From contig NZ_JANSGD010000004.1 in NCBI RefSeq assembly GCF_024742075.1, positions 62,001-126,000 of the forward strand: a DNA stretch of 64,000 nucleotides, written 5' to 3'. Below, in pieces: positions 48,134 through 58,097 of the stretch. The stretch is from Facklamia sp. 7083-14-GEN3 (lineage in GTDB: Bacteria; Bacillota; Bacilli; Lactobacillales; Aerococcaceae). Position numbers and translations under genes: made by a program. The notes under the pieces were generated by a model. That model saw only the letters and a list, made by a program, of their open reading frames with translations, was not told where the DNA came from and ran no database searches. Position 1 is the first letter of the stretch. Each line of letters opens with the position of its first letter.

Positions 48134-48784
48134 TTATTTGTTCATATTACTTGCAATATCTTTATTGACTAAAAGAACATTCACGGTTTCTTCACCGAAT
48201 AAGCCCAACATTTTCTGCTGTGTATGATTTTTAATAATTTCTTCGATCTTGTTGGCAGAAATGCCTGATGCTTGTTCAATTCGTGGAACTTGAATCATAG
48301 CAGACTTTAATGAAATATGTGGATCTAAACCTGAACCAGAGGCTGTCATTAAATCCGTTGGAATTTCATCGACACTAACAGTCGGATTTTTTTTAAGGAA
48401 TTTTTCGATATCCATTGAAACGCGATCAGCTAAGTCGGGATTAGAGGCTGCATAGTTTGCAGAACCAGAGGATAGACCTCCAAATTCCTCACCATCTAGG
48501 TAACGAGCTTGACCATTGGCGTCTTCTTGATAAACGTTGTAATGATAGGCTGAAGGGCGGCTCCATAAGAAATAGTCTTGTGTGAATTCTTGGCCTACAT
48601 TTTGAACACCGACTACTTTACCATCTAGCTCTACGGTACTACCTGAAGCTTGATGTGGGAAAATAAGAGAGGATAAACCAGATAAAACTAGAGGAAAGAC
48701 TAACCCACAGACGACCATCATCACTAAGGTAAGTCCCAAACTTTGACGAAAATCTTGCCAGAAAGAAATTTTTTGTTTATTCAT
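48134..48784 (-). CDS. kdpC: Potassium-transporting ATPase subunit C
   Basis: Small subunit that supports ATP binding and complex stability, 216 residues. One N-terminal membrane helix (SLGLTLVMMVVCGLVFPLVL) is followed by an extracellular domain with YFLWSRPSAYHYN, SGLDPHISLKSAMIQVPRI and a C-terminal ENVNVLLVN-like TVNVLLVNKDI. ATG has GGAGG upstream; 11 bases separate it from kdpB. Confidence 0.93.
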   Translation of the reverse strand: MNKQKISFWQDFRQSLGLTLVMMVVCGLVFPLVLSGLSSLIFPHQASGSTVELDGKVVGVQNVGQEFTQDYFLWSRPSAYHYNVYQEDANGQARYLDGEEFGGLSSGSANYAASNPDLADRVSMDIEKFLKKNPTVSVDEIPTDLMTASGSGLDPHISLKSAMIQVPRIEQASGISANKIEEIIKNHTQQKMLGLFGEETVNVLLVNKDIASNMNK

Positions 48785-48795
48785 TTTTAAACCTC

Positions 48796-50850
48796 CTACA
48801 TACCTAAACCAGACAAGAGTGGAGTAATGAGAATATCGATTAGTTTAATTCCAACGAATGGAGTAATCACCCCACCTAAGCCATAGATCATCATGTTTCT
48901 AGCTAATAATCTTCCAGAGCTCATTGGACGGTATTTAACACCTTTCATTGCTAAAGGAATTAAGCAAGGGATAACAATGGCGTTAAATATTAAAGCTGAG
49001 AGAATGGCACTTTGAGGTGTAGCCAAGTTCATAATATTTAAAACGCTGAGTTGTGGAATCGCAAGCATGAACATAGCTGGAATAATCGCAAAGTATTTAG
49101 CGATATCGTTAGCAATTGAGAAGGTGGTTAAGCTTCCTCTTGTAATTAATAATTGTTTACCGATTTCTACTACTTCAATAATTTTAGTTGGATCAGAATC
49201 CAAGTCCACCATATTAGCTGCTTCTTTAGCCGCGGTAGTACCACTGTTCATGGCTAAGCCAACATTGGCCTGAGCTAAAGCAGGGGCATCATTTGTTCCG
49301 TCTCCAGTCATAGCAACAATTTTGCCTTCTGCTTGTTCTTTACGAATGACTTCAATTTTATCTTCAGGTTTACATTCTGCAATGAAACCATCGACACCAG
49401 CTTCTTTAGCAATGGTAGCGGCTGTTAGTGGGTTATCTCCGGTACACATAATCGTTTTAATACCGATTTCTCGCAGGCGCTCAAAACGTTCTGCCATGCC
49501 TTCTTTAACTGTATCTTTTAAATAAATGACACCAAGAATGCGGTTGCCTTCACACATAACTAAGGGTGTTCCACCCAAGCCTGAAATACGTTCCACTAAT
49601 GCATTGAGATCTTTTGGAATTTGACCTCCTTGCTCTTTTGCGTAAGTGACAATTGCGTCCATTGCTCCTTTACGAAGAGTCTGACCATCAGACAAATCCA
49701 CTCCACTCATACGACTTTGAGCTGTAAATGGAACAAATTCAGCGCCAGTTTCTTCTTGACTGTCATCGCCTAGTTCTCTAGCAAGGTCAAGGGTTGATTT
49801 TCCTTCAGGTGTATCGTCATGCATACTGGTTAAAGCAGCGCAACGCAGTGCGTCAGGTAGTTTAACACCTTCTACAGGAATAATCTCTGCAGCTAGACGG
49901 TTCCCATAGGTAATAGTCCCCGTTTTATCAAGAATCATGGTGTCCACATCACCGCAAGACTCCACGGCTTTACCAGACATGGCAATAACGTTGAAGCGTG
50001 TGACACGGTCCATTCCTGCAATCCCGATGGCTGATAATAAACCACCAATCGTAGTTGGAATTAAACAAACCGTTAAAGCAATTAAAGTAGAAGTTGGAAT
50101 GGATATTCCTGAATACAAAGCAATCGGATAAAGGGTGACAATTACAATCAAGAAAATAATAGTTAATGAAACTAACAAGGTATTAAGAGCAATTTCATTC
50201 GGTGTTTTCTTACGGGATGCTCCTTCGACTAAGGCAATCATCCGGTCTAAAAAGCTATTTCCGGGTTCAGAAGTGATTTCAATTTTTAACCAGTCTGATA
50301 CAAGGGTAGTACCACCAGTAACCGAGCAGAAATCGCCACCTGATTCCCTAACCACTGGAGCAGATTCTCCAGTAATAGCGGATTCATCAACTGATGCAAC
50401 TCCCTCGATGACTTCTCCGTCACCTGGAATGACTTCACCAGCAGAAACGAGGACGATATCTCCTTTGTTAAGTTGATTAGATAAAACAACTTCTTCAGAA
50501 CCATCCTTTAGTAGTCGTCTAGCTTCTGTGGCTTGTTGGGTTGCCTTAAGGGTTGCTGCTTGAGCTTTTCCTCTTCCTTCAGCAATTGATTCAGCAAAAT
50601 TAGCGAAAAGAATCGTTAATAATAAAATAATACTCACTAGTAAGTTATACATTTGTAAATTTTCATCACTCGCATTGTGTGAGAATAGTGATGGAAAGAA
50701 AGTAGAGATTAAGGTGATGCAAAATCCGATTTCAACTACAAACATCACTGGATTTTGAACCATATAAACAGGATTTAATTTTTTAAATGAGCCAATTAAA
50801 GCTTCTTGAAACATCTCTTTGGTAATTAATGTGTTAGTTTTACGAGACAT
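48796..50850 (-). CDS. kdpB: Potassium-transporting ATPase ATP-binding subunit B
   Basis: P-type ATPase (class IA) of 684 residues that powers high-affinity K+ uptake. Phosphorylation site [10 protein letters not shown] with Asp308, actuator motif ITGESAP, nucleotide-domain KGAMDAI, and hinge [20 protein letters not shown] are all intact. Membrane helices match the class. GAGGAGG-type site precedes the ATG; 23 bases separate it from kdpA. Confidence 0.95.
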   Translation of the reverse strand: MSRKTNTLITKEMFQEALIGSFKKLNPVYMVQNPVMFVVEIGFCITLISTFFPSLFSHNASDENLQMYNLLVSIILLLTILFANFAESIAEGRGKAQAATLKATQQATEARRLLKDGSEEVVLSNQLNKGDIVLVSAGEVIPGDGEVIEGVASVDESAITGESAPVVRESGGDFCSVTGGTTLVSDWLKIEITSEPGNSFLDRMIALVEGASRKKTPNEIALNTLLVSLTIIFLIVIVTLYPIALYSGISIPTSTLIALTVCLIPTTIGGLLSAIGIAGMDRVTRFNVIAMSGKAVESCGDVDTMILDKTGTITYGNRLAAEIIPVEGVKLPDALRCAALTSMHDDTPEGKSTLDLARELGDDSQEETGAEFVPFTAQSRMSGVDLSDGQTLRKGAMDAIVTYAKEQGGQIPKDLNALVERISGLGGTPLVMCEGNRILGVIYLKDTVKEGMAERFERLREIGIKTIMCTGDNPLTAATIAKEAGVDGFIAECKPEDKIEVIRKEQAEGKIVAMTGDGTNDAPALAQANVGLAMNSGTTAAKEAANMVDLDSDPTKIIEVVEIGKQLLITRGSLTTFSIANDIAKYFAIIPAMFMLAIPQLSVLNIMNLATPQSAILSALIFNAIVIPCLIPLAMKGVKYRPMSSGRLLARNMMIYGLGGVITPFVGIKLIDILITPLLSGLGM

Positions 50851-50873
50851 CGTTTTTCCTCCTCAATTACAGG

Positions 50874-52622
50874 TTAAGATAATAATGTAAGGTGCTCAGC
50901 TATTGGACCTAGAACTAAAACAGGTAAGAAAGTTAAGGCTGCAAAAATGTAAACAATCATTACTAAGATAAGGGCAAAAGACATTGTATTAGTCTGTAAG
51001 CTTCCTGAAGACTGATTAATGAATTGCTTACGCATTAATGAGCCGGCAATAGCTAGCTGGATAATAATTGATAAGTAGCGGCCGAAAAACATAACTAAAC
51101 CAGTGGTGATATTCCAATATAGGGTGTTGTCAGCTAAACCTTCGAAACCAGATCCATTATTAGCAGCTGAAGATGAGAATTCATAAAGAATTTGTGAGAG
51201 TCCGTGGTAACCTGGATTGGTAATAGCTTCTCTTCCCCAATCACTTCCTATTGCTAAGGCTGAAAAACCTAGAATCAATAAAGGGTGAATGATAATACAA
51301 AGGGCAGTCAGCTTCATTTCACGGCCTTCAATTTTTTTACCTAAATATTCTGGTGTACGACCAATCATCAAACCACAAATAAAGACAGAAAGGATGGCGT
51401 ATAGAATCATATTCATTAGACCGACACCTTTACCACCAAAGACAACGTTTAACATCATATGTAATAGAGGAACTAAGCCTCCTAGAGGGGTTAGTGTATC
51501 GTGCATATTATTAACAGTACCGGTTGTAAAGGAAGTTGTGGTTGTGGTAAAGAGGGCAGATTGTGCAATACCAAACCGAAGTTCTTTTCCTTCCATACTT
51601 CCCATGGCTTGATTCAAGCCTAATTGAGCTAAAACAGGGTTCCCTTGGCTTTCAGCCCAGAAACATAGTGCTAATCCTAGAACAAAGATAAGTCCCATAG
51701 CAGTGAAAATACTGAAACCTTGTTTACCAAAAGCTCTATTGATAAATGAAGTTTGGCCTGTTTGCTTAACAAGATTATCTTGCTTATTTGCTTTGCTTTC
51801 ACTTACCATCTTTCCAAAAGTAATCACACAAGCTCCAGGTAGTAACATCATAGAGTATAATTCAATCAAGTTTGAGATAATGGTCGGGTTCTCAATTGGG
51901 GTCGATGAGTTGGCGCCTAAGAATCCACCCCCATTAGTTCCAAGGTGTTTGATAATTTCTAGGGCTGCAACAGGTCCCATTGCAATGACTTGCTTTGTTC
52001 CTTCCAGTGTATCTACTATTAAATTACTGTTTAAATTTTGCGGAACGCCTTGCCATACTAGTAACAATCCACCTACTAGAGAGAAGGGAATTAAGATGCG
52101 TGTCGTAATACGAACCGTGTCCACATAGAAGTTACCCATATTCTCTTTTGAGTGACCTGAAAGACCTCGAATAAAAGCCACACAGGCTGCATAACCACTT
52201 GCGGCAGAGACGAACATCATGAAAATGATGACGGCCATTTGAGAAAAATAAGATAGACCGGATTCACCTGAGTAGTGCTGTAAGTTGGTATTGGTCATAA
52301 AACTGATGACTGTATTAAAAGAAAGAGAAGGATCCATACCTTCAATTTGATTGGGATTAAACAATGTCATGCCTTGTAGTCTTGAAATAAGATAAGTGAC
52401 CAAAATCATCAGGGCATTTGTTTTGATTAGACTTAAGGCATAACTTTTCCAATTCATGTGAGTACGATAGGATATACCAGCTATTTTGTATATAAAGTTA
52501 TCTACTCGGTCAAAAACAGGGTCAGCGAAAGTTTTTTTATTGCTGGCTATACGGTACAAGTAATTTCCTACCGGAATAACCATCAGCAAATAAATTAATA
52601 GGGTTACTATAATTTGCCACAT
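50874..52622 (-). CDS. kdpA: Potassium-transporting ATPase potassium-binding subunit A
   Basis: Channel-like subunit related to the Trk/Ktr superfamily, 582 residues with about ten membrane helices. The four selectivity-filter regions include TNTNLQHYSG, HLGTNGGGFLGANSSTPIEN, TTSFTTGTVNNMHDTL and SSAANNGSGFEGL. GGAGG precedes the ATG, 20 bases after kdpF. Length is typical (about 560). Confidence 0.95.
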   Translation of the reverse strand: MWQIIVTLLIYLLMVIPVGNYLYRIASNKKTFADPVFDRVDNFIYKIAGISYRTHMNWKSYALSLIKTNALMILVTYLISRLQGMTLFNPNQIEGMDPSLSFNTVISFMTNTNLQHYSGESGLSYFSQMAVIIFMMFVSAASGYAACVAFIRGLSGHSKENMGNFYVDTVRITTRILIPFSLVGGLLLVWQGVPQNLNSNLIVDTLEGTKQVIAMGPVAALEIIKHLGTNGGGFLGANSSTPIENPTIISNLIELYSMMLLPGACVITFGKMVSESKANKQDNLVKQTGQTSFINRAFGKQGFSIFTAMGLIFVLGLALCFWAESQGNPVLAQLGLNQAMGSMEGKELRFGIAQSALFTTTTTSFTTGTVNNMHDTLTPLGGLVPLLHMMLNVVFGGKGVGLMNMILYAILSVFICGLMIGRTPEYLGKKIEGREMKLTALCIIIHPLLILGFSALAIGSDWGREAITNPGYHGLSQILYEFSSSAANNGSGFEGLADNTLYWNITTGLVMFFGRYLSIIIQLAIAGSLMRKQFINQSSGSLQTNTMSFALILVMIVYIFAALTFLPVLVLGPIAEHLTLLS

Positions 52623-52642
52623 TAGAATCTCCTCCTAATTGA

Positions 52643-52720
52643 TTAAAACTTTTCTGGATTAACCAGAGCATAAATGAGATATGAAAAAAGTAAGATAATA
52701 ATAAAAATAAGGGCGATCAT
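52643..52720 (-). CDS. kdpF: KdpF-like small subunit
   Basis: 25-residue hydrophobic peptide with start ATG 52720 and AAGGAGG in front. One membrane helix (IALIFIIILLFSYLIYAL) followed by VNPEKF, the conserved end of KdpF, which stabilises the KdpABC complex at the KdpA interface. Located 20 bases upstream of kdpA, as expected. Confidence 0.88.
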   Translation of the reverse strand: MIALIFIIILLFSYLIYALVNPEKF

Positions 52721-52732
52721 ATTAATTCCTCC

Positions 52733-52831
52733 TTAATCAATCCGTTCAATTTGTTTTTGACACCAATTAATTAATTGAGTCAATAAAAATGTAGAAATTA
52801 TTACAAGTATTACCATTAAAAAATCATACAT
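52733..52831 (-). CDS. 32-residue membrane peptide, first gene of the kdp operon
   Basis: ATG 52831 with AAGGAGG seven bases upstream, stop at 52733. A hydrophobic helix (FLMVILVIISTFLLTQLI) is followed by NWCQKQIERID, a short polar tail with Cys and basic residues. It precedes kdpF by 12 bases and follows the kdp promoter, so it is co-expressed with the pump. Small ORFs of this shape (helix, then a short tail with a Cys) occur next to kdpF in several bacteria, from memory; function is not established. It is not a second KdpF since it lacks the NPE(K)F ending. Confidence 0.65.
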   Translation of the reverse strand: MYDFLMVILVIISTFLLTQLINWCQKQIERID

Positions 52832-52876
52832 ATAAATACCTCCTTAAGATTGTACATTGATTAGTGTATCGCAAAG

Positions 52877-52906
52877 CTTATAAAGGTGGTCTTAGCGCTT
52901 GGCCAA
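52877..52906 (-). promoter_or_regulatory. kdp structural operon promoter
   Basis: On the minus strand TTGGCC (52901-52906), 18 bp, TATAAG (52877-52882). Probably activated by KdpE, whose site could lie just upstream; no clear repeat was identified. Confidence 0.55.
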
Positions 52907-52956
52907 TGGAATTAAGATTGCATAAAGATAGAATGAAAACTTAGCTTGTAGAAATA

Positions 52957-53019
52957 AAAAAGCAATTTTAGAGAGAGGATAGTTAAATTGCTTCTATCCT
53001 CTATTCTAAAATTGCTTTT
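52957..53019. terminator. Long bidirectional terminator between kdpE and the kdp structural genes
   Basis: AAAAGCAATTTTAGA and TCTAAAATTGCTTTT, plus GAGGATA/TATCCTC nearer the loop, form a stem of more than 20 bp ending kdpDE transcription. Confidence 0.9.
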
Positions 53020-53040
53020 AAAAGTATTTGTTATTTAAAT

Positions 53041-53739
53041 TTATTGTTTAATCATGCGATATCCAACCCCAATATGAGTTTGAATATAAATTGGATCTGA
53101 AGGATTTTCCTCAATTTTCTTTCTTAAGGTAGCCATAAAGACTCTTAAAGAAGGTATATCTGTTTCTAAACTACTGCCCCAAACCTCTTTAAGAATATGG
53201 TTATGCGTGAGCACTTTACCAGTATTTTTTGCTAATACAACCAGTAATTTATATTCAATAGGTGTCAAATGAATTTCTTCTTCTTTTATATAGGCGCATC
53301 CTGCTGCATAATCAATTTTTAAATTTCCGTTTTGATATTGAGTGACTGGTGCTTGAGAATTAATATTTTCTGTTTGGCTTCTTCTTAAGGCTACACGCAA
53401 ACGTGCTAAAAATTCCTCAATACTAAATGGTTTAGTTAAATAATCGTCCGCTCCAGCATCGAGAGCTTCAACTTTATCACGATCTTCACTACGGGCACTA
53501 ACCACAATAATTGGAACCTTGCTCCAACCTCTTACCTTACGAATAATTTCAACACCATCCATATCAGGTAAGCCTAAGTCAAGGATGATTACATTAGCAT
53601 TATAAGAAACAGCATCTAAAAGTGCCTCCGCTCCGTTCTTTGCAGTGTGATACTGATAAGATTGTGTATCTAGGGTGGTACGAATCAGATTAGTAATGGC
53701 AGGATCATCTTCTATAACTAAAATTTTTGGTTTAAACAT
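53041..53739 (-). CDS. kdpE: KdpE response regulator
   Basis: OmpR/PhoB-type regulator of 232 residues. Receiver domain (ILVIEDDPAI, phosphoacceptor in VIILDLGLPDMDG, then VVSARSEDRDKVEALDAGAD, and the KPF lysine) precedes a winged-helix domain (LTPIEYKLLVVLAKNTGKVL, ending HIGVGYRM). It overlaps kdpD by 8 bases, so sensor and regulator are co-translated. Expected to activate the kdp promoter when K+ is low. Confidence 0.95.
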   Translation of the reverse strand: MFKPKILVIEDDPAITNLIRTTLDTQSYQYHTAKNGAEALLDAVSYNANVIILDLGLPDMDGVEIIRKVRGWSKVPIIVVSARSEDRDKVEALDAGADDYLTKPFSIEEFLARLRVALRRSQTENINSQAPVTQYQNGNLKIDYAAGCAYIKEEEIHLTPIEYKLLVVLAKNTGKVLTHNHILKEVWGSSLETDIPSLRVFMATLRKKIEENPSDPIYIQTHIGVGYRMIKQ

Positions 53740-56416
53740 TTTCTATGTGCACCTCCTCTAAGGGTAAAGTGAAAGTAAAAATAGTGCCGTTAGGCTGGTT
53801 ATCTTCGACCCAAATTTCACCGTCATGTGCTTCAACGATGGATTTACATAAGCTTAATCCTAAGCCTAATCCTCGGCGACTATCGGATCGACTTAAACCA
53901 TTTGTATAAAACATATCGAACAAGTGATTTTTGGCATGGTCAGTAATTCCAGGTCCATCATCTGCCAGAGAAGTATAGACTTTGTCTCCCACCTTTTTAG
54001 CGGATAGTGTAATCGATGAACCGTTTTGCGTATATTTCACCGCATTATTAATTAAATTGACTAGGACTTGGACAATTAAACGGGCGTCCATTTTTGCTAC
54101 CAATAATTCATCGGGTAGATTGACTATTAACTGATGGTCGGAAATATTACGGTCTACATGGGTAATAGCTTCGTGAAAAACATCTTCTACTAATTCGGCA
54201 TTGAGTGTAATGTCCATGGTTCCATTGTCAATTTTAGTGATAGAAAGTAGGTTTTCCGTTAAATTAACTAACCACATGGCGTCATCATAAATGCTACTGT
54301 ACAGATTCTGTTTTTTCTCTTCAGCTAATTTAATGGTTTTATCCATTAATACAGATGCGTTTCCACTAATACTTGTTAGTGGGGTACGTAAATCATGTGA
54401 AATAGACCTTAAGAGGTTGGATCGCAGTCTTTCTCTTTGTGTTTCAATTTCGATCGCTTGTTTTTCTTCTATTAAGTGGCGTCGTTCTAACATTAGACCA
54501 CAATCATTTAAAATGGATACAATTAGATTTTTTTCGAAAACACTTAAGACAGGATAATATTTAGTGGGGATACCGATAACTCCGAGTGCACTTTGATTTC
54601 CCCTAACCGCCATATAGAGGTTTTGAGCATGAGACAAAGTATTAGTAGTTGCGCCAGCATGTTTATTATTTTTTATCACCCAATTGGCAATGGCGAGCTC
54701 ATCTTGATTTATTTCACTAATTACTTTTCCCACACCAGGATGATTGATTTCGGAAAATTGTAGGCCTGTGTCTTTCTGTGTTAAAGCGTAAAGAATGGGA
54801 CGATTTATTAATTCGGCTATTTGAGTAGCAGCAATTTGAATAATTTCAACTTCATCTTGTCCACGAGCTAATTTTTGGTTACTATTCATGATAATTTCCA
54901 TGTGGTAGGCTCTTTGAGCTGATTGTTGTGCTTGCTTTTTAACGCGAGTAGCCAGTGAACTAGTTATGACACTAGCCACAAGCATAATTAGAAAAGTAAC
55001 CGGATAGTCGGGCGCATTTGCCTCTAGAGTAAAACGTGGATCGGTAAAAAAATAATTAAAAGAAATGACACCAAAAAGAGAGGCTAGCACACCATACCAA
55101 TGACCTTTTGTCCATACTGCTGTTAAAAGAACAGCTAAAATATAGACGGTAATAATATTGGCTTCTCTTAGTCCGACTTGGTAAAAGCCGAAGCTAATCA
55201 AAGTTGCTAATATATTCATCCCCAGAACCTTTAAAAAATCACTCCAACTTAGCTCCTGTTTAGCATTGTTAAAGAAATTGAAGGATTGTCTCCGACTTGG
55301 ATGATCATCTGGAATAATATAAATGTCAATATTACTAACTAGTTTATTTAATTTGTCGGTTAAGGTTTTATGACGGCTAAAGATATTTCGAGTTTTAGTT
55401 GTTCTTCCTAAAACAATTTTAGTAATACCACTGACTTTGACATATTCCGCGATTTGAAAAGCGGGATCATCTCCATAAACTGTTGAAATTTGTGCTCCTA
55501 ATTGTTCAGCCAAACGCAGATTGTTTCTTAATTGTTTTAATTCATTCGCTTTCAAAGATTTTTGATCAGAATCTTCGACATATAAAGCGGTAAAATGACT
55601 GTGGAAGGCTTCTGCCATCCGAGCAGCTGTTCGAATAACTTTAGCATTACTTGGAGAGCTGGAAATACAAACTAAGATATGATCGCTTGCCATATTGCTG
55701 AGAGGGTTGCCTTGTTTTTGAGCGTGACGACTTAGATGGTCGGCTGTTCTTCGCATGGCTAGTTCTCTAAGTGCCCTTAGATTGTCACGAGAGAAGAAAT
55801 GATTGAGCGCTCTTGACGCTTGCTCTTTTTTATAAATCTTACCCATCTTCAAGCGCGAGATTAGATCATCTGGTTCAATGTCAATCAGTTCGATTTGATC
55901 CGCAGCGTCAAAGACAGAATCGGGCACACGCTCATTAACAGCCACGCTCGTTACGGTATCCACAACATCTTTTAAAGATTCTAAGTGTTGAATGTTCATA
56001 GTGGTATAGACATCGATGCCAGCACGTAAGAGCTCTTCGACATCTTGATAACGTTTAGTATGACGCGATCCTTCAGCATTGCTATGGGCCAATTCATCGA
56101 CTAAGATAAGTTGGGGTTTACGCTCTAATGCACCATCTAAATCAAACTCTTTTAAGTTTAAACCTCTGTATGTTATTTCAATAGGAGCTAGGCTTTCTAA
56201 ACCAGCCATTAATCTTAAGGTATCAGGACGAGTATGTGGCTCGACATAACCAATAATCACATCTGTTCCTTTATTTTTAGCTGCATGAGCGGCTTGTAGC
56301 ATACTATAGGTTTTACCTACTCCAGCTGCGTAGCCACAAAATATTTTTAAGCGGCCAGGCTGGGGACCTTTTGTTGATGAATCTAATAAGTAGGACGCTT
56401 TTAAATCTTGAACCAC
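53732..56416 (-). CDS. kdpD: KdpD sensor histidine kinase
   Basis: Large K+ sensor kinase of 894 residues. In order: KdpD domain with Walker A GYAAGVGKT (about 1-215), universal-stress-type domain (LVCISSSPSNAKVIRTAARM), DUF4118 with four membrane helices (about 395-500), GAF domain, HisKA with SHDLRTPLTS (His near 675), and HATPase with NLINNAVKYTQNG and RRGLGLGLSLCKSIV. The stress-type domain binds c-di-AMP in staphylococcal KdpD. Starts at GTG 56416 with GAAGGTGAG upstream. Confidence 0.95.
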   Translation of the reverse strand: MVQDLKASYLLDSSTKGPQPGRLKIFCGYAAGVGKTYSMLQAAHAAKNKGTDVIIGYVEPHTRPDTLRLMAGLESLAPIEITYRGLNLKEFDLDGALERKPQLILVDELAHSNAEGSRHTKRYQDVEELLRAGIDVYTTMNIQHLESLKDVVDTVTSVAVNERVPDSVFDAADQIELIDIEPDDLISRLKMGKIYKKEQASRALNHFFSRDNLRALRELAMRRTADHLSRHAQKQGNPLSNMASDHILVCISSSPSNAKVIRTAARMAEAFHSHFTALYVEDSDQKSLKANELKQLRNNLRLAEQLGAQISTVYGDDPAFQIAEYVKVSGITKIVLGRTTKTRNIFSRHKTLTDKLNKLVSNIDIYIIPDDHPSRRQSFNFFNNAKQELSWSDFLKVLGMNILATLISFGFYQVGLREANIITVYILAVLLTAVWTKGHWYGVLASLFGVISFNYFFTDPRFTLEANAPDYPVTFLIMLVASVITSSLATRVKKQAQQSAQRAYHMEIIMNSNQKLARGQDEVEIIQIAATQIAELINRPILYALTQKDTGLQFSEINHPGVGKVISEINQDELAIANWVIKNNKHAGATTNTLSHAQNLYMAVRGNQSALGVIGIPTKYYPVLSVFEKNLIVSILNDCGLMLERRHLIEEKQAIEIETQRERLRSNLLRSISHDLRTPLTSISGNASVLMDKTIKLAEEKKQNLYSSIYDDAMWLVNLTENLLSITKIDNGTMDITLNAELVEDVFHEAITHVDRNISDHQLIVNLPDELLVAKMDARLIVQVLVNLINNAVKYTQNGSSITLSAKKVGDKVYTSLADDGPGITDHAKNHLFDMFYTNGLSRSDSRRGLGLGLSLCKSIVEAHDGEIWVEDNQPNGTIFTFTLPLEEVHIENV

Positions 56417-56623
56417 TTACTCACCTTCTTTCTTAACGCTGTACATTAGTATTTTACTTTATCTAACATTGAGAGAAAATAAAAACTCTTTAATTCATAT
56501 TAAGATTGTATAAAGATTTTATCTTTATTAAATTTTAATATTATTCAATCTCCTTTAACACTATCTTTTTACTAGATAAATTATAATTAGCTTAACAAAT
56601 CACAAAAAAGGAGGTCGTTTAAA

Positions 56624-56884
56624 ATGAATCAATATATACCCAACTATCCTAAAGAATCATCTTATTATCCAAAGAATTTTAGATTGCTTTTTGCTAGCCC
56701 TTTAAAGATTTCATTTGAAGCTGTCTTACAACTCGAGAAAAAAATGATTTCCTGTTTAAAGCACCATCCTTTGGCTTTATTGTTTTTCATGATTATCGGG
56801 ATGCCCTTATGCATTCTATTATCAGTAGCTGCCGCTACATCCATCTTTTCCTTATTCTATATGTTTATTTTTTCATTAATCTAA
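56624..56884 (+). CDS. Small two-helix membrane protein of unknown function
   Basis: 86 residues, start ATG 56624 with AAAAAGGAGG upstream, and TATAAT at 56582-56587 as -10. The N-terminal 35 residues are polar and tyrosine-rich (NQYIPNYPKESSYYPKNF), followed by two hydrophobic segments (ALLFFMIIGMPLCILLSVAA, FSLFYMFIFSLI). Divergent from kdpD with a shared 200-bp region, and closed by its own terminator. No family recognised. Confidence 0.65.
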   Translation: MNQYIPNYPKESSYYPKNFRLLFASPLKISFEAVLQLEKKMISCLKHHPLALLFFMIIGMPLCILLSVAAATSIFSLFYMFIFSLI

Positions 56885-56915
56885 AAAGAGGACTGAAAGA
56901 TTTCAGTCCTCTTTT
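56884..56915 (+). terminator. Terminator of the small two-helix protein gene
   Basis: AAAGAGGACTGAAA and TTTCAGTCCTCTTT form a 14-bp perfect stem that starts just after the stop codon. Confidence 0.92.
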
Positions 56916-56943
56916 ATATTGGGAAAAAAGTTAATGCAATCAA

Positions 56944-56969
56944 AAAGGCAACCTCTAGAGGATGCCTTT
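56944..56969 (-). terminator. Terminator of cspA
   Basis: On the minus strand AAAGGCATCCTCTAGAGGTT closes into GCCTTTTTG; stem of about 11 bp with one mismatch, 12 bases after the cspA stop. Confidence 0.85.
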
Positions 56970-56980
56970 GATAATGTTAA

Positions 56981-57181
56981 TTATAGTTTAACAATATTAG
57001 TAGCTTGGTCGCCACGTGGGCCAGCTTCTACGTCATATGTTACTGTTTGACCTTCGTCTAAAGATTTAAAGCCGTCACCTTGGATGTTAGAGAAATGTGC
57101 GAATACGTCATTTCCATCCTGGCCTTCGATAAATCCAAATCCTTTGTCTGCATTAAACCATTTTACTGTACCTGTGTTCAT
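56981..57181 (-). CDS. Cold shock protein (CspA family)
   Basis: OB-fold RNA chaperone of 66 residues. RNP1 KGFGFIE (13-19) and RNP2 VFAHF (26-30) are intact, with the usual N-terminal TGTVKWFN. It binds single-stranded RNA and prevents secondary structure in the cold. The ATG has AGGAGG upstream. The 260-bp upstream gap gives room for the long leader common in csp genes. Confidence 0.96.
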   Translation of the reverse strand: MNTGTVKWFNADKGFGFIEGQDGNDVFAHFSNIQGDGFKSLDEGQTVTYDVEAGPRGDQATNIVKL

Positions 57182-57445
57182 AATGTAAATCCTCCTGTGT
57201 GCGTCTTAAGCACTTTGTATTGCAATAACTAAATAATTAAAAAGAAGATTTTACATTGTTGAATGAAAATGACTTAATTAACTTATTTCTTTACTACAAG
57301 ACACAGTATGTTCCTTATTTGCTGAATTGTCAACACTTATTTTAAAATATCAAAATTAATTGTTTAAACTTGCTATCTTTTGGAGGTCACAGTACAACTG
57401 AACCTCTAATTTTTGAGGGTAGATTTTCTGACACTCTTTTTCTAA

Positions 57446-57775
57446 CTAAATAGAGTCTTTATTCTCCATATTTAATGAAGTGTTTAAGATATTTATATAT
57501 AGAAAAAAAGAATACGGTATCACTATTACAAGTACGGGAATGATTAAAAACCCAGTTTGAATACCAAAAAAATCTAAAATATAAATGATTATTAAAAAGC
57601 TACCTACGAGTAAAGTAATAGACGAAGCTCCTAATGCACCTTTTTTTTGAATTTCAATCGGTTTGTCTTTAAAATTATTCCCAGCAACTATTCCGTACCA
57701 TTTTCCTCTTCTAAGTTGAATACCAATGATTATTAATAAAAGACCAATAATAATTAACAAGAACACCACTAGCAC
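57446..57775 (-). CDS. Small integral membrane protein, DUF3784-like
   Basis: 109 residues with three hydrophobic segments: at the N terminus (VVFLLIIIGLLLIIIGIQL), in the middle (LGASSITLLVGSFLIIIYIL) and near the end. The short loop GKWYGIVAGNNFKDKPIE resembles the AG-[YN]-N loop of DUF3784 membrane proteins; this is tentative. The start codon is one of several clustered GTG codons (57775 or six to nine bases later) after AAGGAA. No operon partner. Confidence 0.55.
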   Translation of the reverse strand: MLVVFLLIIIGLLLIIIGIQLRRGKWYGIVAGNNFKDKPIEIQKKGALGASSITLLVGSFLIIIYILDFFGIQTGFLIIPVLVIVIPYSFFLYINILNTSLNMENKDSI

Positions 57776-58093
57776 TTCCTTTTATTTTTAAAGTAGCAAT
57801 GTGTAAAATTTTTAAAATTCAATGTTCATAAACTTTCAAGTATATGAATAGAAGTTTTGTCACTCTGAATATACAAATAATTAACTCAAGATGGCAAAAT
57901 AATTTTGTCAAGTAATATATAAAGCTGATTAATGTTTATCATCAAGAAATTTTAGAAGTATAACTCTTATTTTAAGAGAGAAAAATTTGTTTTAATCGCA
58001 TTTTTAGTTGGTTCTGGAGTTAATTTTTCTTTTCAAAAACAAATTAGCACCAGAAACATTGATAAATCAAAATTTCTAGCGCTAAAATTGGTG
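57776..58093. other. 318-bp gap between the DUF3784-like gene and sufB
   Basis: AT-rich. Contains the upstream region of the small membrane protein gene and, at its edge, the sufB hairpin. I see no gene or repeat here. Confidence 0.5.
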
Positions 58094-58097
58094 TTAG
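58044..58097 (-). terminator. Possible terminator of the suf operon
   Basis: TTAGCACCA (58044-58052) can pair with TGGTGTTAG (58089-58097) with G-U pairs; on the minus strand a T-rich stretch follows. The stem overlaps the sufB stop codon and has a long loop, so this is weak. Confidence 0.4.
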
